Notes: a model not told the origin generated them from the sequence alone. A stretch of 33,976 nucleotides of DNA from Pseudomonadota bacterium (GCA_023457495.1 JAEWLQ010000068.1:1-33976), one strand, 5' to 3'; numbered from the stretch's first letter, positions 1 through 9,200 are shown. Numbers and translations are program-made.

Positions 1-471
1 CGCCGGCCCCCCGCCCCCGATTCCGGCGATGAACGTGGCCTCCGCCCCCGTCGCGAGCGCGCGCTCGCCATGGGCGAATCCATGGAAGAAAGCAAAGAAG
101 GTCGCGAGCGCGATGATGCCGCCGACCAGGCCGCGCGACGGCGACTTCGGCAACGCGAACGCCAGTACACCGCAGACGCCGACCGACACGACCAGCAAGG
201 GTTGCACGGCGGGTAGTTCGACACCCACCGTCGCGGCCATCATCCCTCCCACCAACAGGCTCATCCAGGCACCGAGCAGCGTCGCCATCGCGCGCACCTC
301 GAGCCGCCCGGCGAGCATGCCGACGGCAGCGAGCGCGAGCAGATGATCGGCGCCGCTGAACGGGTGGATGAATCCCGTGGCAAAGCCGGAATGCTCCGTG
401 TGACCGGGATGGGCGAATGCGATCGCCGGCAGAAGCGCGGCGAGGCCGAACAGGCGCAGTGAACGTTTCAT
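1..471 (-). CDS. ureJ: HupE/UreJ-family membrane protein, probable nickel permease (C-terminus outside window)
   Basis: The minus strand reads open from the ATG at 471 to the window edge (157 codons, no stop). The N-terminus is a signal-like hydrophobic stretch, MKRSLRLFGLAALLPAIAFA, followed by the family hallmark HPGHTEHSG and GFIHPFSGADHLLA (histidines and an aspartate in the first membrane region), then glycine/alanine-rich membrane segments and a second His motif, FFHGFAHGE. HupE/UreJ proteins are small multi-pass proteins linked to hydrogenase or urease clusters and are thought to carry nickel. Its position, divergent from ureG by 92 bp, supports a role in nickel supply for urease. The symbol ureJ is chosen from context; hupE is equally valid. 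The missing C-terminus cannot be checked. Confidence 0.85.
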   Translation of the reverse strand, partial: MKRSLRLFGLAALLPAIAFAHPGHTEHSGFATGFIHPFSGADHLLALAAVGMLAGRLEVRAMATLLGAWMSLLVGGMMAATVGVELPAVQPLLVVSVGVCGVLAFALPKSPSRGLVGGIIALATFFAFFHGFAHGERALATGAEATFIAGIGGGGPA

Positions 472-510
472 GTCAGGAGCCTACCGGATTCATCCGGCGC
501 CGGTCCTATA

Positions 511-522
511 AGTCATTTGACG
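511..522. promoter_or_regulatory. Candidate operator GTCATTTGAC in the hupE-ureG divergent region
   Basis: The palindromic arms GTCA and TGAC are separated by TT at 512-521. The site lies almost midway between the divergent starts, about 40 bp from each ATG. The same sequence in the opposite orientation (with one extra shared base, CGTCAAATGAC) is found at 9759-9769 upstream of the porin-urt genes. Being AT-rich in a GC-rich genome and present only in these two intergenic places, it is a candidate binding site for a shared regulator. No protein is shown to bind it. Confidence 0.45.
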
Positions 523-549
523 CAGATCATCCACGCCGGGCATCCGCAG

Positions 550-555
550 TATCAT
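550..555 (+). promoter_or_regulatory. Candidate -10 box of ureG, leaderless
   Basis: TATCAT lies exactly 8 nt before the ureG ATG at 564, so transcription would begin at or next to the start codon. No Shine-Dalgarno sequence precedes the ATG. No convincing -35 hexamer is seen at 16-18 bp, so the call rests on the -10 box and on the identical layout at five other genes in this window. Confidence 0.45.
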
Positions 556-563
556 CCGGCGTC

Positions 564-1181
564 ATGAACTCCAGACCAGATGTATTGCGGGTAGGCGTTG
601 GCGGCCCGGTAGGCTCAGGCAAGACGGCGCTCGTCGACAGTCTCTGCAAGCGCATGCGCGATGAATTCAACATCGCGGTCGTCACCAACGACATCTACAC
701 GAAAGAAGACCAGGAATTCCTGATCCGCAGCAAGGCGCTCGCACCCGAGCGGATCCGCGGCGTCGAGACCGGGGGTTGCCCGCACACGGCGATCCGCGAA
801 GACGCTTCGATGAATCTCGCGGCCATCGACCAGCTCATGCACGACTTCGAAGGGCTCGACCTGATCATCGTCGAGAGCGGCGGCGACAATCTCGCCGCGA
901 CCTTCAGCCCCGAGCTTTCGGACCTCACCCTCTACGTGATCGACGTGGCCGCCGGAGACAAGATCCCGCGCAAGGGCGGTCCCGGAATCCAGAAAAGCGA
1001 CCTGCTGATCATCAACAAGATCGACCTCGCCCCCCACGTGGGCGCCTCGCTCGAGGTCATGGATCGCGACGCGCGGCGCATGCGCGGCGAGCGTCCCTTC
1101 GTATTCACGAACCTGAAAACCGGGCAAGGCCTCGACCAGGTGATCGAGTTCATCGCCAGGCAGGGGATGCTGGAACACTGA
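564..1181 (+). CDS. ureG: Urease accessory GTPase UreG
   Basis: This 205-residue protein matches UreG in length and motifs: P-loop GGPVGSGKT (Lys20, Thr21), the nickel-binding Cys72-Pro73-His74 motif within ETGGCPHTAIRED, the ESGGDNLAATFSPEL segment, and the guanine-specificity motif NKID (151-154). UreG is a SIMIBI-class GTPase that carries nickel and, with UreD/H and UreF, delivers it to the UreC active site. An upstream extension is open, but the ATG at 564 gives the usual N-terminus (short leader, then LRVGVGGPVGSGKT) and sits 8 nt after a TATCAT box. Unusually, it is about 19 kb from ureE/ureF rather than directly after them, and is paired divergently with hupE/ureJ. Confidence 0.97.
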   Translation: MNSRPDVLRVGVGGPVGSGKTALVDSLCKRMRDEFNIAVVTNDIYTKEDQEFLIRSKALAPERIRGVETGGCPHTAIREDASMNLAAIDQLMHDFEGLDLIIVESGGDNLAATFSPELSDLTLYVIDVAAGDKIPRKGGPGIQKSDLLIINKIDLAPHVGASLEVMDRDARRMRGERPFVFTNLKTGQGLDQVIEFIARQGMLEH

Positions 1182-1241
1182 TTCCGGCCGGATTCGCCCA
1201 TCCCGCTTGTTGGGCGCGGGTAGTTGGGCGCAAGATGCGCC

Positions 1242-3302
1242 ATGGGTGTGGAGGCTGCCCGGGTCTCGGGGGTGACGCCGACGGAATGGCCGCCGTGGCG
1301 GCTGCTCATTCGCCCTGCGCCATTGCGCAATATCCTCGGCTTCTGCCTGTTCCTGCTGGTCTACTTCGCCGCCTACCGGTACGCGATGAGATTCAGCACG
1401 ACCGTGGCCGCGCCGTTCTGGTTTCCGGACTCGGTGCTGCTGTGCGGTTTGTTGTGCACCCGGCGCCGCTGGTGGTGGTTGCTGCTGCTCGGGCTGCTGC
1501 CCATGCGGCTTCTCATCGATCTGTATCCCGGGTTGACGAACAGCTTCTTGCTGTCGGTCTACGTCAACGATTGCGCGAAGGCCGTACTCGCGGCGCTGGT
1601 ATTGCAGCGATTCCTCGACGACCCGATCCGCCTGAATTCGCTGCGGGACGTGGGGATCTATTTCCTGTTCGTCGTGATCCTGATCCCGTTGCTGAGCGCA
1701 TTCGCGGGGGCCGGCTCCCGCCTGGCGATGGGCCATACCGACTACTGGTCGAATGTCGAACAGTGGTTCCTCGGCGATGCCATGGCCGCCGTCATCGTGA
1801 CGCCCGTGCTTTTCTACTGGGTCTTGAGGCCTCCCAATCCGAAGACCTTCAGCTCGGCCCGGGCCGCGGAGGCCGCGATCGTCACCGTGGGGCTGTTGCT
1901 GAGCCTGCAATGGGCCTTCGAACCGCTGGTGAACGCGCGGGACTACACGGAGGCTCGCTACTACATGCCGGTGTTGTTCATCGGTTGGGCGGCCATCCGT
2001 TTCCGCATGGCGGGCGCCACCGGCGCCGTCGCGCTGCTCACGGCGTTCACGGTGCGCGCGACGCTGGCCGGCACGGGTCCGTTCGAGGGCCTGCCGGACG
2101 CCGAAGCGGCGAGCCGGGCCCAGCATTTCCTGTTGCTGCGCGCCGCGCCGCTGTACCTCGCGGCGGTGCTGCTCGAGCAGGGCGTGCGCGTCGCGAACTC
2201 GCTGCGGCAGAGCGAGCGCCGTTATCGGGACGTCGTGGAAAGCCAGCCGGGCTTCGTGTGCCGCATGCTGCACGATACGACGCTGACGTTCGTCAACACC
2301 GCGTATTGCCGCTTCCTCGGCAAATCGCGCGAGCAGCTGCTGGGGGTCAAACTACTCGACCTGCTGCCGGCGGGCGCGCAGCGCGCGGCGCGCGACGCCG
2401 TGGAGCGCGCGATCCAGTTGTCCGAGCACAGCGCCTGGGAGTGCGAAGTAGCCCACTACGACGGCACATACGGCTGGCAGCATTGGGTCTGTCATGCGAT
2501 CGAGTCGGAGTCGGAACGCACACCCGAGTTGCAGGTGATCGGACAGGACATCACCGACCGCAAGCGGGCCGAGGAATCCGGCCGGCGACTGGCGCACGCC
2601 ACCCGGTTCGCGGCGGTGGGCGAACTGACGGCAATGGTGGCGCACGAGATCAATCAACCCTTGACGGCCATCCTGAGCAATGCCGAGGCGGGAGAGTTGC
2701 TGCTGAAGTCGCCGGCGCCGCCGCTCGACGACATACGCGACATCCTGGCGGACATCCGCAAGGACGATCTGCGCGCCGACGCCGCGATCCGCGGCATCCG
2801 CACACTGCTGCAGCGGCGGGAATTCCAGTCGCGACCGGTGAACGTGAACGAAATGGTGTCCCAGGTATTGCGGCTCATCGCGGGCGACGCGTTGTATCGG
2901 CGCGTGACGGTTCGGCGCGATCTCGCCGCCGATCTGCCGACGGTGATGGGTGATGCCTCGCACATCGAGCAGGTGCTGGTCATCCTCATCGTCAACGGCA
3001 TGGACGCGATGAAGGACACTCCGGAGCCGGAGCGCGAGATCATCGTGACCACGCGACGCGACTCCGATGCGCGCGTCGAGGTCGCGGTGCGCGACCGCGG
3101 ACACGGCATTTCCGAGAAAAGCATGCCGCAGCTCTTCGACTCGTTCTACACGACCAAGGCCGACGGCATGGGGCTCGGCCTGTCCATCGCTCGTTCGATG
3201 ATCGCGGTCCACGGCGGTCGTATCTGGGCGGAAAACGCCCCGGATGGCGGCGCGATATTCCGGTTCACGCTGACGGTCGAGCGTTCTCCGCCCACGGCCT
3301 GA
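1242..3302 (+). CDS. MASE1-PAS sensor histidine kinase
   Basis: The protein has 686 residues from the ATG at 1242; a TTG at 1224 is an alternative start. The N-terminal ~300 residues contain about eight hydrophobic segments and resemble the MASE1 membrane sensor domain, including an FWFPDSVLL stretch. A PAS domain follows (about 320-440, starting near SERRYRDVVESQPGFVCRML and ending at QDITDRKRAEE). A HisKA domain carries the H-box VGELTAMVAHEINQPL (phosphoacceptor His468). The HATPase domain shows the N-box VNGMDAM, the G1 box DRGHGI and the G2 region GMGLGLSIARSM. It therefore autophosphorylates in response to an unknown membrane or PAS signal. No cognate regulator is adjacent on this strand. 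The stop overlaps a downstream ATG (TGATG at 3300-3304). A link to urea is not supported. Confidence 0.88.
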   Translation: MGVEAARVSGVTPTEWPPWRLLIRPAPLRNILGFCLFLLVYFAAYRYAMRFSTTVAAPFWFPDSVLLCGLLCTRRRWWWLLLLGLLPMRLLIDLYPGLTNSFLLSVYVNDCAKAVLAALVLQRFLDDPIRLNSLRDVGIYFLFVVILIPLLSAFAGAGSRLAMGHTDYWSNVEQWFLGDAMAAVIVTPVLFYWVLRPPNPKTFSSARAAEAAIVTVGLLLSLQWAFEPLVNARDYTEARYYMPVLFIGWAAIRFRMAGATGAVALLTAFTVRATLAGTGPFEGLPDAEAASRAQHFLLLRAAPLYLAAVLLEQGVRVANSLRQSERRYRDVVESQPGFVCRMLHDTTLTFVNTAYCRFLGKSREQLLGVKLLDLLPAGAQRAARDAVERAIQLSEHSAWECEVAHYDGTYGWQHWVCHAIESESERTPELQVIGQDITDRKRAEESGRRLAHATRFAAVGELTAMVAHEINQPLTAILSNAEAGELLLKSPAPPLDDIRDILADIRKDDLRADAAIRGIRTLLQRREFQSRPVNVNEMVSQVLRLIAGDALYRRVTVRRDLAADLPTVMGDASHIEQVLVILIVNGMDAMKDTPEPEREIIVTTRRDSDARVEVAVRDRGHGISEKSMPQLFDSFYTTKADGMGLGLSIARSMIAVHGGRIWAENAPDGGAIFRFTLTVERSPPTA

Positions 3303-3326
3303 TGCTCGACGGTCCGGGGCAGAGCG

Positions 3327-3332
3327 TACAAT
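3327..3332 (+). promoter_or_regulatory. Candidate leaderless -10 box of the flavoprotein gene
   Basis: TACAAT is followed by 8 nt (caggcgtc) and the ATG at 3341. The gene has no Shine-Dalgarno sequence at this start. The box lies just downstream of the kinase stop, so it would give the gene its own promoter in addition to read-through. Confidence 0.4.
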
Positions 3333-3340
3333 CAGGCGTC

Positions 3341-4507
3341 ATGGACGAAGTCGCCCCGAATGGAATCGATGCGGCCCTGCGCGACCTGCTGCCGCTCATC
3401 CGCGATCAACGCGACGTCACCGAGAACGATCGGCGGCTCGCTCCCCCCATTGTCGATGCGTTGCGATCCGCGCGCCTGTGTCGGGGCGCGATATCCCGGA
3501 AGCTCGGCGGACTCGAGCTGACTACCCCCGAGGCGCTGGCGCTCTACGAAACACTGGCGCGCGCCGAGGCGTCCGTCGCGTGGATCGTCTGGAACAACGC
3601 GCTGCCCGCATTCTTTGCGCGTTTTCTCGCTCCCGCGGCGCGCGCGGAGGTGTTCGCCGACCCGGGCTGGTTATATGCCTGTTCGACGCGGCCGAGCGGC
3701 CGGGCATCACTCGAGGCCGATGGCTACCGCGTCTCGGGTCGTTGGGCGCTGGTGTCGGGATGCGAGCTGTCCGAGTGGATCGTGGTGCGCAGCGTGGTCG
3801 AAGAAAACGGCGCGCCGCGCATGCTGGCGCCGGGATCGCCGGAAGTCCGGCTGATCTGGCTGCGGCGCGGCGAGTACGAAATCCTAGACACCTGGTACAC
3901 CGGCGGATTGCGCGGCAGCGGCAGTCACGACGTGGTCGTGAGCGGCAGGCTCGTTCCGAAGCAATTGACGTCCTCACCGCTCGATGGCAGCACGCTCGAA
4001 GACGCGCTGGGACGCGTGCCCATCGTCTGCAACATGGCGGCCGGTTATGCGGCGCAATTGCTGGGGCTCGGCGGCGCCGCGGTCGACGCGCTGATCGACC
4101 TGTCGCGGAACAAACCGGCGATCGATCCGGGGCCTTCGCTCAAGGACCGGCCCGCCGTGCTGGCGGCGGTGGCGGAACACCAGACGCGGCTCTCGGCGGC
4201 GCGCGAACATCTGCATCACGTCGTCGCGAGCCAATGGGCGCTCGCGCAGACGGGCGCCCCCTCCGCCGGCACGATCGCCGATGTCTTCGCGGCCGCGCAT
4301 CATGCGATGGCGCAGGGACGGGCCGCGGTCGGCGCGATGCACGCCGCCGCAGGCGCGAGCGCGCTCTACACGAGCTCACCGCTCGAACGCATGCACCGGG
4401 ATCTGCATGCCATGGCCGCGCACGTCATCGCGCAGCCGCTGTGGCTCGAAGACACGGGCCGTGTCCGGCTCGGATTCGCGCCGGTCAATCCGCTCTATCT
4501 AGTTTGA
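3341..4507 (+). CDS. Acyl-CoA-dehydrogenase-fold flavoprotein (possible group D flavin monooxygenase)
   Basis: The product has 388 residues with the three-part acyl-CoA dehydrogenase layout: a helical N-terminal domain (LPLIRDQRDVTENDRRL, then LETLARAEASVAWIVWNNA-like helices), a middle beta domain (YRVSGRWALVSGCELSEWIVV) and the stretch TWYTGGLRGSGSHDVVVSG. That stretch resembles the W-xxGLRGTGSHD segment of HsaA/HpaB-like flavin-dependent monooxygenases. The C-terminal helical domain follows (AAHHAMAQGRAAVGAMHAAAG; SSPLERMHRDLHAMAAH). Substrate is unknown; FAD or FMN dependence is inferred from the fold. The start at 3341 is favoured over the ATG at 3302, which overlaps the kinase stop, because of the TACAAT box 8 nt upstream. 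Its last 9 bases overlap the end of the convergent DUF3313 gene. Confidence 0.75.
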   Translation: MDEVAPNGIDAALRDLLPLIRDQRDVTENDRRLAPPIVDALRSARLCRGAISRKLGGLELTTPEALALYETLARAEASVAWIVWNNALPAFFARFLAPAARAEVFADPGWLYACSTRPSGRASLEADGYRVSGRWALVSGCELSEWIVVRSVVEENGAPRMLAPGSPEVRLIWLRRGEYEILDTWYTGGLRGSGSHDVVVSGRLVPKQLTSSPLDGSTLEDALGRVPIVCNMAAGYAAQLLGLGGAAVDALIDLSRNKPAIDPGPSLKDRPAVLAAVAEHQTRLSAAREHLHHVVASQWALAQTGAPSAGTIADVFAAAHHAMAQGRAAVGAMHAAAGASALYTSSPLERMHRDLHAMAAHVIAQPLWLEDTGRVRLGFAPVNPLYLV

Positions 4508-5236
4508 GGAGTCGTCCGGCTTCGGGGCCGGCTGCGGTTCGAGATCGCCACTGGACTTGGGCGCGGAGTGATGCGGCCGCGTGGCTTTCGCGACGTCGAG
4601 CGATTCGCGCAGCAGCCGCGACCAGCGGCCGAAGGCCATGCGCATCTCGTGCATGTTCGAGACCCGCGTGGCTTCGCGCACCTGGCCGGTGCCGATGCCG
4701 TAGTCCTCGTTGCCGTCGAACATGTCGACGCGCCCCACGATGACGCCGCTCTGCGCGTCGCGCAGCTCTCCGATCATCCGCATCTTGACCGGACCGGTCG
4801 TCAGGGTCTTGGTGCCACTCGCATTGTTGCCCGCTTCTGGACCGGGGATGTCGAGATCCACGATCCGTGGCTCGACGATGAGCACATCCGCGTCCGGGTT
4901 TTCCGCGAACTGCCAGGTGCCGTGCTCGATCAGGGTGCGCTCGAACTCTTCGCGAAACAGCGCGGAGGCCATGTCGCGGATTTTCTTCACGTCGTTATCC
5001 GACACTTCCTGGTGATCCCGCTGCCAGCCGGATCTGAACGCGATGACCGGGGGCTCGAGGATGAACCGCTTGTACTGCACGAACTGGGCATCGGGCCGGC
5101 GAAACACGCCGCCGGAGGCGCGCGAGGCCACACGCACCAGGCCGTCGTCGGTCATTTCCTCGGGCCCGGGCAGCGAGCGGCAACCGGCCAAGGCGCACGA
5201 CATCGCCACGAGAACACCCATGCGCAAGAATTTCAT
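4499..5236 (-). CDS. DUF3313 family lipoprotein
   Basis: The protein has 245 residues and a lipoprotein signal, MKFLRMGVLVAMSCALAGC, with lipidation expected at Cys19. The body matches the DUF3313 pattern as I recall it: an early FVQYKRFILEPPVIAF segment, NDVKKIRDMASALFREEFERTL, ADVLIVEPRIVDLDI and a late glycine-rich turn before a conserved MHEMRMAFGRWSRLLRESLD helix. The tail is Ser/Pro/Lys-rich and probably disordered. Function is unknown; it should sit in the periplasm anchored to a membrane. It overlaps the convergent flavoprotein gene by 9 bp (4499-4507), so neither gene has room for a terminator. The start is supported by the signal peptide and by TAGAAT 7 nt upstream. Confidence 0.8.
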   Translation of the reverse strand: MKFLRMGVLVAMSCALAGCRSLPGPEEMTDDGLVRVASRASGGVFRRPDAQFVQYKRFILEPPVIAFRSGWQRDHQEVSDNDVKKIRDMASALFREEFERTLIEHGTWQFAENPDADVLIVEPRIVDLDIPGPEAGNNASGTKTLTTGPVKMRMIGELRDAQSGVIVGRVDMFDGNEDYGIGTGQVREATRVSNMHEMRMAFGRWSRLLRESLDVAKATRPHHSAPKSSGDLEPQPAPKPDDSSN

Positions 5237-5243
5237 GGACGGG

Positions 5244-5249
5244 ATTCTA
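5244..5249 (-). promoter_or_regulatory. Candidate leaderless -10 box of the DUF3313 gene
   Basis: On the minus strand TAGAAT is followed by 7 nt (cccgtcc) and the ATG at 5236. No Shine-Dalgarno sequence fits. The box lies only 15 bp downstream of the response regulator stop, so the lipoprotein gene can be transcribed separately. Confidence 0.4.
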
Positions 5250-5264
5250 GCGCGCCGGCCGGTC

Positions 5265-6215
5265 TCAGCGCGCCAGGGCGTGCACGGCGCGGGCGGCGGC
5301 CGAGGCGCGGTTCTCGACGCCCAGTTTCACGAAGATCTGTTCGAGGTGTTTGTTCACCGTCCGTGGGCTGATGTCGAGAATCTCGCCGATCTCGCGATTC
5401 GCCTTGCCGCGGCTGATCCACAGCAGGACCTCGGATTCGCGCGAAGTCAGCGCCAGCGATTGCTGGAGCCGCTTCTCGTCCTCGGTGGTGCTGAGCTCGG
5501 TGAGGCGGAACAGCAGCTCGTCCGGACCGATGGGGCTCAACACGGAGATCTCGAGCTTGCGGCCCGCCGCGTCGACGAGCAGCCGCACCTGGGTGGCCGT
5601 TCCTTCCGAACGCAACCGCATGAGCTGCGCCATGACCGGCTGCGGCAGGCTCGGGCCGGACTCCTGTGACGTCGGGAATAGTTCGGCCAGCAGCTGCCGC
5701 GCTTTCGGCGTGCACCACAGAAGCCGGCCGACCCGATCGGTCGCGAGCAGGAAGCGGCCCGTGGCGTCGAGCGCGGCGCGCGAACCAGCCGCGGCGCGGG
5801 CATTGGCGAGGTGGACCCGGATCCGGGCCAGCAGCTCGTCGACGACCAGCGGCTTGGTGACGTAGTCCACGCCGCCCGCCGCGAGGCCTTCGAGCACGCT
5901 TTCGGTCTCGGTGAGTCCGGTCATGAAGATCACCGGCACGTGCGCGAGCATGCGCTCGCGCTTCATCCGCCGGCAGGTCTCGAAGCCGTCGAGCCCGGGC
6001 ATCACGGCATCCATGAGCACGAGGTCAGGGGTGATCTGCTCGAGCAGCTTGAGCGCGCTGTCGCCGTCGGTCGCGATCAGCACGGTGAAGCCCGCGTGAT
6101 CGAGTGTGTCGGTGAGGAAACCCAGGGTCTCGGGCGTGTCGTCCACGACGAGGATCGTGTCGCGGCGGACGTCGCCGACGCCGTTGTGATGGCTGTAGTT
6201 CGTCATCGTTGTCAT
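5265..6215 (-). CDS. LuxR-type response regulator, partner of the NCS1-kinase
   Basis: The protein has 316 residues. A receiver domain occupies about 18-140 (ILVVDDTPETLGFL; phosphoacceptor Asp69 in LMDAVMPGLDG; TMTG-type switch in VIFMTGLTE; lysine in DYVTKPL). A middle region of about 155-245 (FLLATDRVGRLLWCTPKARQLL...KLEISVLSPIGPDELLFRL) looks PAS-like. The C-terminal LuxR/GerE helix-turn-helix is LTSRESEVLLWISRGKANRE, then IGEILDISPRTVNKHLEQIF. Its ATG overlaps the stop of the kinase gene (ATGA, 6215-6212), implying translational coupling and a cognate pair. It should bind DNA after phosphorylation; the urea island is the likely target by position, and the GTCAAATGAC palindromes are candidate sites. 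A second in-frame ATG lies at 6206. Confidence 0.9.
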   Translation of the reverse strand: MTTMTNYSHHNGVGDVRRDTILVVDDTPETLGFLTDTLDHAGFTVLIATDGDSALKLLEQITPDLVLMDAVMPGLDGFETCRRMKRERMLAHVPVIFMTGLTETESVLEGLAAGGVDYVTKPLVVDELLARIRVHLANARAAAGSRAALDATGRFLLATDRVGRLLWCTPKARQLLAELFPTSQESGPSLPQPVMAQLMRLRSEGTATQVRLLVDAAGRKLEISVLSPIGPDELLFRLTELSTTEDEKRLQQSLALTSRESEVLLWISRGKANREIGEILDISPRTVNKHLEQIFVKLGVENRASAAARAVHALAR

Positions 6216-9200
6216 CCGGATTTGCGCAGGCCTTCGAGCACGTGCATGTATCGCTTGAGGTCGAAGTTGGTGACCAGCGCGCGCATGCGGGCCGCGAACG
6301 CCTTGCTCCGCGGGTCGCCCTCGAGCTCGCGCAGCTTGGCCTGGATGCCGCGCACGTGCCCGATGAGACCGAGTTGATAGAGATCGTCGACGTGATGTCG
6401 GGAGCCGGCGGGCAGGGTGCTTGCGCTGTCGTGACCGAGGGGCTCGGTGTCCTGGGCGCCGACCGCGTGGATCCACTGCAGGTTCAGCTGGGTGGCCAGA
6501 CATTCGAGCATGCGTTGCATGTCGATGGGCTTGATCAGGAACGCATCGTGATGGGTTCCGGCGCCGCCCGGCGAGTACTCGTGCGCGTTGGCCGAGACGA
6601 TCACGATCTTGAGGCGCTCGGCTTGCGCCCGCAGCCGCTCGGCCACCTGCCAGCCATTCATCCCGGGCATGGAGATGTCGATCATCGCCAGGTCGGGCAG
6701 GCAGTCCTGCGCCAGCGCGAGTCCGCGCGGTCCGTCCGGCGCCGTGAACAACGCGAAGTCGAGCGGCCGCAGCAGGCTCTGCACGATGTCGAGGTGCGCC
6801 GGATCGTCATCGATGAGCAGCACGCGCCGCCGCGCGCCGGCGTAGCCGGTGATCGTGCGGACGCCTTCGGCGCTCGGGGCGGGCGCGGCCTCCGAGAGCA
6901 GCAGCCGAACCGTGAAGCGGGTGCCGGCGCCTTCCTGGCTCGAGGCGTTGATCTCGCCGCCCATGATCTGCGTCAGTAGTTTGGTGATCGTGAGGCCGAG
7001 GCCCGTGCCGGGGATCGCGCGCACGTTGGCGCCGCGGCCACGCTCGAACGGCTCGAATACGCGCTCGAGTTCATTCGCGGGAATTCCCACGCCGGTATCG
7101 GACACCTCGAACTCCGCCACCTGGCTGCGGTAACGCACGACCAGCGAGGCGCTGCCGCGTTCGGTGTACTTGATCGCGTTCGACAGCAGGTTGATGAGGA
7201 TCTGCCGCAGTCGTTTCTGGTCGACGTGAACCACCGCGGGCAGGTTCGGCGGCCGCGAGTAGATGAAATCGATGCCTTTCGCGGCCGCCTGCAACTTGAA
7301 CATGTCGACGATCTGGTCGAGGAATTCCGGCAGCGCGACCTTGTCGCGGTTCAATCGCAGGATGCCGTTCTCGATCTTGGAGATGTCGAGGATGCCGTCG
7401 ATGAGATCGGCGAGATGCTCCGCGCTGCGCCGGATCACGCGGATCGCGTTGTCGGAGGGGCCGGCCGCGCCGCGTTCGAGCAGTTGCGCGTAGCCGTAGA
7501 TGGAATTGAGCGGCGTGCGGATCTCGTGGCTGATGCCAGCGATGTAGCGGGTCTTCGCGACGTTGGCGGCCTCGGCGACTTCCTTGGCCTTCTGCAGTGC
7601 CGCGTCGGTGCGTTTGTGCGCGTCGATTTCATCCATGAGCATCGTCGTCTGGCGCGCCGATTCGGCTTCGGCCGCACGCCGGCTCTCGTGCGCGAGCACG
7701 ATGAGCCACGAGGTCACGCCGGACAGTACCAGCAGGCAGAAATACACCAGCCACAGCGAGTTCGCGATGGCTTCTCGGCTCGCCGGGGCGGTGTGGCCGT
7801 ACTGCTGGTAGATCAGGGCGAGCAGAAAGGCGATGGCGAGGTTCGACAGCAGCATGAGCCCGCCGAAGTGACCCGCGCGCGTGTTCAGCAGGGCGCCGAC
7901 GCGCTTCGGCAGGAAGCGCGCGATGAACAGGTCGAGTTGCTCGTTGAAGCGGCTGTTGGTCTTGCACTGATCGCGGCAGCGCGCCTCGAGCGTGCAGCAC
8001 AGGGAGCAGATGGGGCCCGAGTAGGCGGGGCACATCGCGATGTCGCCGCGCTCGAACACGTTCTCGCAGATGCTGCATTCGAGCTCGGCGGACTTGCCGG
8101 GCAGTCCGTTGTCGGGGCGGGCGAGGTAATAGCGGCCGCGGGTCCACCAGGCGATCAGCGGCGCCGCGACGAAGGCGACGCTGAGCGCGACGAACGGGGA
8201 GAGGATCTGCGCGTATTGCCCGAACGCGCCCATGAACGCGAGGCTCGACAACACCACGGAGATGGCGAGCGCGCCGACGCCCACGGGATTGATGTCGTAG
8301 AGATGCGCGCGCTTGAACTCGATGTGCTTCGGGCTGAAGCCGAGCGGCTTGTTGACGACGAGATCCGCCGTCAGCGCGCCTATCCACCCGGCGGCGAAGT
8401 TGGCGTAGATGACAAGGATGCTCTCGATCGCCCGGAAGATGCCGATCTCCATGAGCAGCAGCGCGAGCACGACATTGAACACCAGCCACACGACGCGGCC
8501 CGGATGCGAGTGGGTGAGGCGCGAGAAGAAGTTCGACCACGCGATCGAGCCGGCATACGCATTCGTCACGTTGATCTTGAGCTGGCAGACGATGACGAAC
8601 AGGCCGGTGAGCACCAGCGCGAAGGTCGGCGACTGGAAGGTCTCGCGGAACGCGTGGTGATACATGATGGTCGGTTCGTCGGCCTGCGAGGGATGCACGC
8701 CCTGGCGTACGAGCCACACCGCCAGGAACGAACCGACCAGTAGTTTGAAACCGCCGAGCAGCACCCAGCCGGGTCCCGTGCCGACGACCGCGGTCCACCA
8801 GCCGACGCGGTTCTGCTTCGTGCGGTTGGGCAGGAAGCGCAGGTAGTCCACCTGCTCGCCGATCTGCGGCAGCAGCGACAGCAGCACCGAAGCCGCCAGG
8901 CCGAACAGCACGAAGTCGAAGGCGCCGCCGCCGGCCGCCGCGGACTCGCTACCCGGGAAATTCGTCCAGGCGGAGATCTCGGCCGGATTCTTCCAGAGGA
9001 TGACCGCGATCGGCACGAACTGCAGCACCAGCCAGATGGGCTGCGTGACGATCTGCATCTTGCTGATGAGGCTGATGCCGTACAGCGCGATGGGAATCAC
9101 GACCAGCGAACTGATGATGTGCGCGATCCACATCGGGATGCCGAACACGAGGTTCAGCGCGACCGACATGATGCTGGCCTCGATCGCGAACAGCAGGAAG

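Noticed and set aside
776..2953. Long open frame of about 725 codons across ureG and the MASE1 kinase
   Set aside because: Arg/Pro/Gly/Ala-rich translation without domains, lying out of frame over two well-supported genes; a typical shadow in GC-rich DNA.
3302..3341. ATG at 3302 overlapping the kinase stop as start of the flavoprotein
   Set aside because: It would add a low-information leader. The ATG at 3341 has a TACAAT box 8 nt upstream as in other genes here, though coupling from 3302 cannot be excluded.
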